DNA of 5,230 nt. Origin: Brevundimonas sp. (GTDB lineage Bacteria > Pseudomonadota > Alphaproteobacteria > Caulobacterales > Caulobacteraceae). The stretch spans positions 1 through 5,230 of the forward strand of contig JAAXIW010000322.1 in assembly GCA_012270135.1 (NCBI GenBank). The letters are read 5' to 3'. Each line of letters starts with the position of its first letter. Position 1 is the first letter of the stretch. Under the pieces are notes generated by a model, which ran no database searches, had not been told where the DNA came from, and saw nothing but the letters and a program-made list of their open reading frames with translations. Below are positions 1-5,230 of the stretch, in pieces. The translations under genes and the position numbers were made by a program.

Positions 1-647
1 CCCGGCGGAGGGCCGCCGCGGACCGGCCGCCGCTGATCGAGACCCTGGCCGCCGAGGTGGCCCGGCTCAACCCGGACGGGCGCGCGACCCTCTATCCCGG
101 CTCTCCCCTGCTGATCGCCGGCCGCCTGCGTCCCACCGACCGCTACGTCGGCTTCGAGCTGAACCCGCCGGTGCTGGCCCTGCTGGAGCAGGCCCTGGAG
201 CCCTTCCCCCAGGCGGGGGGCATGGGCGGCGACGGCTACGATCAGGCCCGGGGCTGGGCGGGCCGGGCCCCGGGCGCCTTCGTCCTGATCGACCCCCCGT
301 TCGAGCGGCCCGACGACTACCATCGCGCCGCCGACGCCGGCGCCGCCATCGCCCTGGCCGATCCGCGCGCCGTGGTCGCCATCTGGACGCCGTTGAAAGA
401 TCTGGAGACCTTCGACGGCTTCCTGCGCCGGCTCGATCAGGCCGGCGTCAAACGCGCCCTCGTCGCCGAGGCCCGCCTGCGCCCGCTGACCAATCCGATG
501 AAGATGAACGGCTGCGCGGTGGTGGTCCTCAATCCGCCCGCCGGGGCCGAGGCCGCCGCCTCCGAACGCTGCTGCTGGGGCGCCGACCGGCTGGGCGCCG
601 CGGGGGCGAAGGCCGAGGTCTGGAAGACCGGTGGGGGAGGGGCGTGA
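1..647 (+). CDS. rlmJ: 23S rRNA (adenine-N6)-methyltransferase RlmJ family, 5' end missing
   Basis: The reading frame (codons from base 3) is open to the left edge, so the gene starts outside the window; the GTG at 57 is internal. About 214 residues are visible, against roughly 280 for E. coli RlmJ. Visible family signatures are YPGSPLL followed by LRPTDRYVGFELNP (SAM-binding fold), then VLIDPPFE with the catalytic DPPF at 291-302 (E. coli has DPPY), then DDY, and near the C-terminus MKMNGCAVVVLNPP. RlmJ is a cytoplasmic SAM-dependent enzyme that methylates N6 of A2030 in 23S rRNA (E. coli numbering), thought to act on free rRNA before assembly. The N-terminal part, including the inserted helical subdomain, cannot be checked here. 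The stop TGA (645-647) overlaps the ATG of the next gene, which suggests translational coupling. The family call is firm; target specificity is assumed from homology. Confidence 0.9.
   Translation, partial: RRRAAADRPPLIETLAAEVARLNPDGRATLYPGSPLLIAGRLRPTDRYVGFELNPPVLALLEQALEPFPQAGGMGGDGYDQARGWAGRAPGAFVLIDPPFERPDDYHRAADAGAAIALADPRAVVAIWTPLKDLETFDGFLRRLDQAGVKRALVAEARLRPLTNPMKMNGCAVVVLNPPAGAEAAASERCCWGADRLGAAGAKAEVWKTGGGGA
636..640 (+). promoter_or_regulatory. Shine-Dalgarno of the amidotransferase gene (decides start)
   Basis: GGAGG at 636-640, in a G-rich run at the end of the RlmJ frame, lies 6 bases before ATG 647 but only 3 before the alternative GTG 644. The spacing favours ATG 647, which overlaps the upstream stop as TGATG. 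Confidence 0.6.
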
Positions 648-1348
648 TGAGGCGGGTCGCCATCCTCGAGACCGGCGCCCCGCCGCCCGCCCTCGCCGAA
701 CGGTACGGCGACTACCCGTCCATGTTCCGCGCCCTCCTGGGCGAGGGCCACGAGATCGAGGTGTTCCGGTCTCCGGCCGGCGAATGGCCCGACCCGACGG
801 CCTTCGACGCGGCGATCATCACCGGCTCCGCGGCGGGGGTCTATGAAGACCAGCCGTGGATCGCCGAGCTCCTCGACTGGATTCGCGGAGCAAAAGGCCG
901 CACCGGGCTGATCGGCGTCTGCTTCGGGCATCAGGCCATGGCCCAGGCGCTCGGCGGCCGGGTCGAGAAGTCGGAGCGCGGCTGGGGCGTCGGCCTGCAC
1001 CGCTACGAGGTCGTCTCGACCGAACCGTGGATGAGTCCGCCGGCCGTGACGGTCGCCATCCCGGCCTCGCACCAGGACCAGGTCGTCGACAGGCCCGCCG
1101 GCGCCCGCGTCATCCTGCGCAGCGACTTCACGCCCTTCGCCGGCCTGGCCTGGGACGACGACGCCATCAGCCTGCAGGGGCATCCGGAGTTCACCCCCGC
1201 CTACGCCGCCGACCTGACCGGCGGCCGCCGCGAGCGGATCGGCCCGGCCCTGACCGATGCGGCGCTGGACAGCCTGAAACTCCCGGACGACCGGGAAGGG
1301 GTCGGTCAGTGGCTGCGGCGCTTCATTGAGTCCCGTCCCGGGCGATAG
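647..1348 (+). CDS. Type 1 (class I) glutamine amidotransferase, stand-alone domain
   Basis: A 233-residue cytoplasmic protein consisting of a single class I GATase domain. The nucleophile-elbow motif GVCFGHQ holds the predicted catalytic Cys92 (codon 920-922). His179 and Glu181 sit in QGHPEF and complete the triad. ITGSAAGVYED (about 59-68) matches the oxyanion-strand region of the fold, and SHQDQVVDRP is typical of the GMP-synthase-like stand-alone subfamily. Such enzymes hydrolyse glutamine and pass ammonia to a partner, or act as gamma-glutamyl hydrolases or transferases. No synthetase domain is fused and none is encoded nearby, so the acceptor substrate is unknown. ATG 647 is preferred over GTG 644 because of the spacing to GGAGG at 636-640; the alternative adds one Met. 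It overlaps the RlmJ stop by one base, so cotranscription is likely. All key residues are intact. Confidence 0.9.
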   Translation: MRRVAILETGAPPPALAERYGDYPSMFRALLGEGHEIEVFRSPAGEWPDPTAFDAAIITGSAAGVYEDQPWIAELLDWIRGAKGRTGLIGVCFGHQAMAQALGGRVEKSERGWGVGLHRYEVVSTEPWMSPPAVTVAIPASHQDQVVDRPAGARVILRSDFTPFAGLAWDDDAISLQGHPEFTPAYAADLTGGRRERIGPALTDAALDSLKLPDDREGVGQWLRRFIESRPGR

Positions 1349-1424
1349 ACCGCGCCTGTCGCCGCGCTTGATAAAGCTTGCGCAACATATCTGTGCGACG
1401 ACGGCCCGACAGGTCGGGATGTTC
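1349..1424 (+). promoter_or_regulatory. Short intergenic region upstream of the hybrid kinase; possible promoter
   Basis: This 76-base gap contains a small AT-richer pocket (about 1368-1392) in otherwise GC-rich DNA. It holds TTGATA at 1368-1373, a perfect 8-base palindrome TTGCGCAA at 1378-1385, and ATATCT at 1387-1392. The TTGATA to AT-rich spacing (about 14) is too short for a good sigma-70-type promoter, so only a weak case can be made. No terminator hairpin with a T-run is visible after the amidotransferase stop, so readthrough from the upstream genes is possible. Confidence 0.25.
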
Positions 1425-3941
1425 ATGTCGCTATTTCGTATCCTTGCGGCGAGCCTTGTTCTGCTCGTTGCGCTTGCCGGAGCGCCCCGCGGGGCCGCCC
1501 AGCCCGCGCCGGTCGCCGATGACGCCGCCGATGCGCTGGCGCTCGCCCGTTTCGTCGAACGACGGGCGGCCTCCACCGACTTCGCCGCGCTTGAGCGGTT
1601 CGGCCTCGCCGCCGTCGAGCGCCGCGACCGGGAAGGCCTGAACCGGCTCTATCACGTCACCTGGACGATCCTGAACCAGGGCGAGTTCGAGCGCGCCGCC
1701 GTGTGGAACCGCCGGCTGGCCGACGCCGCCCGTCGCCAGAACGATGCGCGCTATATCGATATCGCCGCCCTGAACGATCTCACCGTCCGCTACGACCAGG
1801 GCGAGATCGGCGTCGCCGCCGAGATGAACCGGATGGCGCGAGACGGCCGCGACTGGTTCGTCCGGGCGCATGCCGCCCGTCTCGCCGCCCTGGCGCTGAT
1901 GGACCAGGGCCATGTCGGCGCGGGGCTCGAGATGCTGACCCGCGCCCAGGCTGACATTCCCGAGAACGACCCGTTCGCCGCCACGGCCCAGGCCGGGATC
2001 TGGGAGGTGGCGGGCATGGGCCTGAAGGAGCTCAACGACGTGGAGGGTGCGACCGCCGCCTTCCGCAAGTTCGAGGTCGACTATTCCAATCCGGCCTATC
2101 CCCGCCCGGATTTCGACAGCCTCTACAACCTGACCATGATGGCGGTGAAGGTCGGCGATCGCGCCCGGGCCGCCGAATACTTCGTCGCTCACCACCGGCT
2201 CGCGGCGCGCTCGGACCTGCCCACGCTGGCGATCTACGACGCCAGTCTGTGCGCCACCGTCGCCGGCGCCCGCGGTGCGCCTCGCACCGTCCTCGCCTGC
2301 CTCGCGCCCTACGGAGAGAATCTGGGCGCGGCCGCCTTCCTCGCCCGGGACGTTCTGCCGCTGAGGGCCATCGCGCGGGCGCAGACCGGCCAGACCGCGG
2401 CTGCCCGCCGCGATCTCGAAGCGCTGCGCCGCCTGGAAGCGGACGGCGTCGGCATGGAGGTCGATCACGTCGAGGCCGAGGTGCTGTTCGCCGAGGGTCG
2501 GACGGCCGAAGCCTTCCGCCTGCTGAGAGCGCACATGCTGGAGAGCGAGGTCGCCTCGGCCCGCAGCTTCAGCGCCGGCATCCATCAGGTCACCGGCGAC
2601 ATGCAGCAGCAGCTCGCCGAGCGCCGCGGCCAGCTGGAGACGGCGCGGGCCAATACCAATCTGCAACGGGCCGTCATCGGCATCGGCATCGTCTTCCTGC
2701 TGTGCGCCATCGGCGCCGTCATCGGGCTGTCCCGCCAGGCCGACCAGCTGCGCGGGGCGCGGCGGCGGGCCGAGGAGGCCAACCGGACCAAGAGCGAATT
2801 CCTCGCCAACATGAGCCACGAGATCCGCACGCCGCTGAACGGCGTGGTGTCCATGGCCGACTCCCTGACCCGCCGGCCGCTGGGCGAACAGGAACGCGAG
2901 ATGGTCGAACTGATCCGCTCCTCGGGCGTGACCCTGGAACGCCTGCTCTCGGACATCCTCGACAGCGCCCGGATGGAGTCCGGCCAGGTCGCCATCGAGA
3001 CCGCGCCGTTCGACCTGGAACAGACGGTCAGCGACATCGGCGCCCTGTGGCGGGTCAAGGCCGAGGACAAGGGCGTGGCGCTCGAGGTCGATTTCGATCC
3101 GGCCCTGTCGGGCCTGTTCGAGGGCGACGCCGTGCGCCTGCGCCAGATCCTGACCAATCTCGTCAACAACGCGCTGAAGTTCACTACCGAAGGGCACGTC
3201 CGCCTGACCGTGGCGAGGGCGCTGGACGACCGCGTCGCCTTCCGGGTCAGCGACACCGGCGTCGGTTTCGACCGCGAGCAGCGCGGCCGCATCTTCCGCC
3301 GCTTCCAGCAGGCCGACGGTTCGATCACCCGCCGCTATGGCGGCACCGGGCTCGGCCTGGCCATCTCGACCTCCCTCGTCGATCTGATGGGCGGGGCGCT
3401 GGACTGCGAAAGCACGCCGGGCGAGGGCTCCAGCTTCTGGTTCGACATCCCCCTGCCGCGCGTCGCCGCAGTCGCTCCGGAACCGGCCGTCGCGGCGGCG
3501 CAGGTCCTGGCCCAGGACGTCGAGGCGGCCTCGCTGCGCATCCTGCTGGCCGACGACCATCCGGCCAACCGCAAGGTGGTCGAGATCATGCTCGGCGCCA
3601 CGGCGATGGAGCTGGTCGCCGTCGAGGACGGGCGACAGGCGGTCGACGCCTTCATCGAGGGCGGCTTCGACCTGGTGCTGATGGACATGCAGATGCCCGT
3701 CATGGACGGGCTGACGGCCACCGCCGAGATTCGCCGGCACGAGGCCGATCGTGGCCTGAAGCGCACGCCCGTGCTGATGCTGACCGCCAACGCCATGGCC
3801 GAGCATGTCGAGGCCGGGCGCTCCGCCGGGGCCGACGGCCACCTGACCAAGCCGGTCACCATGGCCGGCCTGTTCGACGCCATCGGCACGGCATTGGAGC
3901 CGGCGCGCGAGCCGCTTGTCGATCAGCTCGAGACGGCCTGA
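1425..3941 (+). CDS. Hybrid sensor histidine kinase/response regulator with periplasmic TPR-like sensor region
   Basis: About 838 residues, numbered from ATG 1425. Residues 1-27 form a signal peptide or first membrane helix (MSLFRILAASLVLLVALAG, then AAQ). Residues ~30-415 are a helix-rich, probably periplasmic region with degenerate TPR-like hairpins (for example LMDQGHVGAGLEML, AVKVGDRARAAEYF, LFAEGRTAEAFRLL). A membrane helix spans ~416-436 and a short charged coiled-coil runs to ~460. HisKA follows with the phosphorylated His465 in SHEIRTP. The HATPase domain has Asn582 in NLVNNALKF, DTGVG at 610-614, FRRFQQ at 624-629 and GGTGLGL from 639. The receiver has Asp710/711, phosphoacceptor Asp754 in MDMQMP, Thr787 and Lys809. 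All catalytic residues are intact. There is no PAS, HAMP or Hpt domain, so output probably passes through a separate phosphotransfer protein. The start is uncertain: ATG 1419 adds two residues, and TTG 1326 is unlikely because it buries the signal peptide and overlaps the upstream gene. The signal sensed is unknown. Confidence 0.93.
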   Translation: MSLFRILAASLVLLVALAGAPRGAAQPAPVADDAADALALARFVERRAASTDFAALERFGLAAVERRDREGLNRLYHVTWTILNQGEFERAAVWNRRLADAARRQNDARYIDIAALNDLTVRYDQGEIGVAAEMNRMARDGRDWFVRAHAARLAALALMDQGHVGAGLEMLTRAQADIPENDPFAATAQAGIWEVAGMGLKELNDVEGATAAFRKFEVDYSNPAYPRPDFDSLYNLTMMAVKVGDRARAAEYFVAHHRLAARSDLPTLAIYDASLCATVAGARGAPRTVLACLAPYGENLGAAAFLARDVLPLRAIARAQTGQTAAARRDLEALRRLEADGVGMEVDHVEAEVLFAEGRTAEAFRLLRAHMLESEVASARSFSAGIHQVTGDMQQQLAERRGQLETARANTNLQRAVIGIGIVFLLCAIGAVIGLSRQADQLRGARRRAEEANRTKSEFLANMSHEIRTPLNGVVSMADSLTRRPLGEQEREMVELIRSSGVTLERLLSDILDSARMESGQVAIETAPFDLEQTVSDIGALWRVKAEDKGVALEVDFDPALSGLFEGDAVRLRQILTNLVNNALKFTTEGHVRLTVARALDDRVAFRVSDTGVGFDREQRGRIFRRFQQADGSITRRYGGTGLGLAISTSLVDLMGGALDCESTPGEGSSFWFDIPLPRVAAVAPEPAVAAAQVLAQDVEAASLRILLADDHPANRKVVEIMLGATAMELVAVEDGRQAVDAFIEGGFDLVLMDMQMPVMDGLTATAEIRRHEADRGLKRTPVLMLTANAMAEHVEAGRSAGADGHLTKPVTMAGLFDAIGTALEPAREPLVDQLETA

Positions 3942-3942
3942 C

Positions 3943-4815
3943 CTACGGCCATTTCACCACCGGCGGCATCGAGCTCAGGATCGACTCGACGTTGCCGCCG
4001 GTTTTCAGCCCGAACATCGTCCCGCGGTCGTAGAGCAGGTTGAACTCGACGTAGCGGCCGCGCCGGACCAGCTGCTCCTCGCGCTCTTCCGCCGTCCACG
4101 GCTCGGCCATGCGGCGGGCCACGATCTCCGGATAAACAGACAGAAAGGCCTCGCCGACGTCGCGGGTGAAGGCGAAGTCGCGGGCGCGGTCGCCGCTGTC
4201 CAGATGGTCGTAGAAGATGCCACCCGTGCCGCGCGCCTCGTTGCGGTGGGGCAGGAAGAAATACTCGTCGCACCAGGCCTTGAAGCGGGCGTGCCAGTCC
4301 GGATGGTGGGCGTCGCAGGCGGCCTTCATGGCGGCGTGGAAGGCGACGGTGTCGGGATGGTCCTGCCGCCGGTCGGCGTCCAGCACCGGCGTCAGGTCGC
4401 CGCCGCCGCCGAACCATCCCTGCGTCGTGGCGATGAAGCGGGTGTTCATGTGCACCGCCGGCACGCGCGGGCTGACCGGATGAGCGATCAGGCTGATGCC
4501 GGTGGCGAAGAAGCGAGGGTCCTCCGCAGCGCCGGGGACGTTTCTGGCGTAGTCGGCCGGGAAGGTTCCGTGGACGGTCGAGACATGCACCCCGACCTTC
4601 TCGAACAGCCGGCCGTGCATCATACCCATGACCCCGCCGCCGCCTTCCGGCCGATCCCAGGGCGTGCGCACGAATCGCCCCGGCTCGCCCGGGAACAGGT
4701 CCGCCGGCGCCGCGTCCTCCAGCGCCTCGAACGCCGAATGAATGCGGTCGCGCAAATCCTCGAACCAGGCGCGGGCTTCGGTCTTCTGCGGGGCGAGGGG
4801 GTCGGTCGTGGTCAT
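3943..4815 (-). CDS. hemF: Oxygen-dependent coproporphyrinogen III oxidase
   Basis: A 290-residue protein (E. coli HemF is 299). It catalyses O2-dependent oxidative decarboxylation of two propionates of coproporphyrinogen III to give protoporphyrinogen IX, a late cytoplasmic step of heme synthesis. Family blocks are visible in order: GGGGVMGMMHGRLFEKVGV (~58-76), TGISLIAHP (105-113), VHMNTRF (121-127), WFGGGGDLTP (134-143), WCDEYFFLPHRNEARGTGG (181-199), GRYVEFNLLYDRGTMFGL (253-270) and the C-terminal MPPVVKWP. By alignment from memory to E. coli HemF, metal and active-site residues map to His112, His122, His160 and His190, and the substrate-contacting Ser to Ser108; all are present. ATG 4815 is chosen because the AWFEDLRDRI helix must be included and the next in-frame Met is far inside. 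No Shine-Dalgarno precedes it. The frame stays open upstream, but through repeat DNA with no similarity to HemF. It is convergent with the hybrid kinase, one base apart. Confidence 0.97.
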   Translation of the reverse strand: MTTTDPLAPQKTEARAWFEDLRDRIHSAFEALEDAAPADLFPGEPGRFVRTPWDRPEGGGGVMGMMHGRLFEKVGVHVSTVHGTFPADYARNVPGAAEDPRFFATGISLIAHPVSPRVPAVHMNTRFIATTQGWFGGGGDLTPVLDADRRQDHPDTVAFHAAMKAACDAHHPDWHARFKAWCDEYFFLPHRNEARGTGGIFYDHLDSGDRARDFAFTRDVGEAFLSVYPEIVARRMAEPWTAEEREEQLVRRGRYVEFNLLYDRGTMFGLKTGGNVESILSSMPPVVKWP

Positions 4816-4823
4816 GAGGGCGG

Positions 4824-4852
4824 CTTGTAGGGCGTCGAATGAAGCCGGTGAA
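4824..4852 (-). promoter_or_regulatory. Candidate hemF promoter (possibly leaderless transcript)
   Basis: Read on the minus strand, TTCACC (4852-4847) and TACAAG (4829-4824) are separated by exactly 17 bases. Each matches the sigma-70 consensus at 4 of 6 positions. Eight bases separate the -10 element from the hemF ATG, so transcription would begin at or one base before the start codon. This fits the absence of a ribosome binding site in front of hemF. The match is weak and the call is inference. Confidence 0.3.
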
Positions 4853-4863
4853 GTGGCCCGACT

Positions 4864-4975
4864 CCTTCTCCCCTTGGGGGAGAAGGCTCCGGAACGACAA
4901 CCCGCCGGTTCGCCGCCACTCTCCCCCTCATCCGGACGGCTTCGCCGCCCACCTTCTCCCCTGGAGGGGAGAAGG
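4864..4975. repeat. Composite palindromic intergenic repeat with two copies of the same stem
   Basis: Two hairpins share identical 10-base arms. The first has CCTTCTCCCC at 4864-4873 and GGGGAGAAGG at 4877-4886 (loop TTG). The second has the same arms at 4952-4961 and 4966-4975 (loop TGGA, extendable to 11 bp). Between them lies a third hairpin, GGACGGC-TTC-GCCGCCC (4934-4950, one mismatch), preceded by CCCCCTCATCCG. The arrangement of CCCTCATCCG, then a small GC hairpin, then CCTTCTCCCC...GGGGAGAAGG, resembles a palindromic element I recall as common between genes in alphaproteobacteria. Here one full unit (about 4923-4975) is joined to an extra lone hairpin. It ends about 48 bases upstream of the hemF start. 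No terminator-type T-run follows either hairpin. Confidence 0.85.
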
Positions 4976-4993
4976 ACGCATGACGCTGTGCTG

Positions 4994-5021
4994 GCAATCC
5001 GCGAAAACATAGTCGGATTGC
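4994..5021. repeat. Perfect 8-bp inverted repeat, 12-base spacer; possible operator
   Basis: GCAATCCG (4994-5001) and CGGATTGC (5014-5021) are exact reverse complements. The spacer (5002-5013) is AT-rich. Arm centres are 20 bp apart, two helical turns, which would suit a dimeric DNA-binding protein. It lies about 180 bases upstream of the hemF start, just beyond the palindromic repeat. CAATC recurs at 5043-5047 and 5132-5136. The regulator is unknown and the function is inferred. Confidence 0.4.
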
Positions 5022-5100
5022 GAGAGCGATCTCCTGTCTTTTCAATCACTTTGCCGAATCCAAAACCGATCTTCCATCCGGATAAGCCGACGGGTCCATA

Positions 5101-5230
5101 ATGCGTCGTTCGCCTGCCTGCCGGTCTTTGACAATCGAACCGCCCAACGCCGTCCAGGCGCGAAGCCATCCTCGACCCCCGATGTCGACTCTGCCGACTC
5201 CGCCACACCGTTTTCCCGCCGATGTAGACC
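5101..5230 (+). CDS. Possible start of a plus-strand gene running off the right edge (hypothetical)
   Basis: A frame opens at ATG 5101 and stays open to the end. A second in-frame ATG at 5182 gives MSTLPTPPHRFPADVD, which reads like a plausible protein N-terminus. Against it, neither ATG has a Shine-Dalgarno, only about 60 percent of third positions are G or C (against a clearly higher share in the firm genes), and only 16 to 43 codons can be seen. If real, the gene would be divergent from hemF. I do not recognise the product, and chance openness in GC-rich DNA explains it equally well. Confidence 0.22.
   Translation, partial: MRRSPACRSLTIEPPNAVQARSHPRPPMSTLPTPPHRFPADVD

Larger units (their letters stand above)
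4976..5230. other. Right-end region without a supported gene
   Basis: This stretch is less GC-rich than the rest, especially at 5000-5100. All three minus-strand frames are open from the right edge for some distance, but none shows the strong third-position GC bias of the neighbouring genes or any recognisable motif. It holds the inverted repeat at 4994-5021 and a consensus-like TTGACA on the plus strand at 5128-5133. That TTGACA has no AT-rich -10 element at 17 bases (CGTCCA). It is probably the regulatory region between hemF and a gene to the right. Confidence 0.5.

Noticed and set aside
437..1576. 379-codon minus-strand frame across rlmJ, the amidotransferase and the kinase start
   Set aside because: It is antisense to two well-supported genes and low in complexity, so it is a composition shadow.
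1431..3842. 803-codon open frame on the minus strand opposite the hybrid kinase
   Set aside because: It lies antisense to a gene with intact, recognisable domains. Its translation is rich in Gly, Ala, Arg, Asp and His with no domain, as expected for the shadow of a GC-rich gene with GC-biased third positions.
2249..4033. 594-codon plus-strand frame overlapping the kinase and the hemF 3' end
   Set aside because: The translation is dominated by Arg, Gly, Pro and Ala without motifs, and the two overlapped genes are unambiguous; it is an out-of-frame shadow.
3916..4830. 304-codon plus-strand frame opposite hemF
   Set aside because: It is antisense to hemF, whose catalytic residues and family blocks are all present; the product has no recognisable features.
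4864..4975. Rho-independent terminator for a gene upstream of hemF
   Set aside because: The hairpins are strong, but none is followed by a T-run on either strand and no gene end is visible beside them. The repeated identical arms fit a dispersed palindromic element better.
4864..4975. CRISPR array
   Set aside because: There are only two copies of a hairpin, with no regular repeat-spacer periodicity and no cas genes.
5128..5156. Plus-strand promoter from the consensus TTGACA at 5128-5133
   Set aside because: At 17 bases the -10 position reads CGTCCA and no AT-rich hexamer lies nearby, so the -35 match alone is not enough.
3943..5208. N-terminally extended HemF (421 residues, from 5208)
   Set aside because: The extra 131 residues translate the palindromic repeat and intergenic DNA and show no HemF similarity. 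ATG 4815 gives the normal family length.

Overview
The window is high-GC DNA with strong GC bias at third codon positions. The protein sequences and a palindromic intergenic repeat look alphaproteobacterial, most likely Caulobacterales (Brevundimonas, Caulobacter or Phenylobacterium type). That placement is inferred from familiarity with such sequences, since no search could be run.

Layout, left to right. (1) The window opens inside a plus-strand gene for an RlmJ-type 23S rRNA adenine-N6 methyltransferase, with its 5' end missing. (2) It overlaps by one base (TGATG) a stand-alone class I glutamine amidotransferase with an intact Cys-His-Glu triad. (3) After a short gap of about 75 bases comes a large plus-strand hybrid sensor histidine kinase. 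It has a signal peptide, a periplasmic TPR-like helical sensor region of about 390 residues, one further membrane span, HisKA, HATPase and a C-terminal receiver domain. (4) Converging on it, with a single base between the stop codons, is minus-strand hemF, the oxygen-dependent coproporphyrinogen III oxidase of heme synthesis. (5) The last ~415 bases, upstream of hemF, hold no gene I can support firmly. They contain a composite palindromic repeat (4864-4975), an 8-bp inverted repeat with a 12-base spacer (4994-5021), and a candidate hemF promoter placed so that the mRNA would be leaderless. An open frame at the right edge might be the start of a plus-strand gene.

The genes do not form an obvious pathway. 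rlmJ and the amidotransferase are probably cotranscribed. The kinase is an orphan in this window, with no separate response regulator or Hpt gene visible. hemF is a housekeeping gene that happens to be convergent with it. I see no undescribed defence, mobile or biosynthetic system. The parts most worth a second look are the hemF upstream region and the periplasmic sensor region of the kinase.
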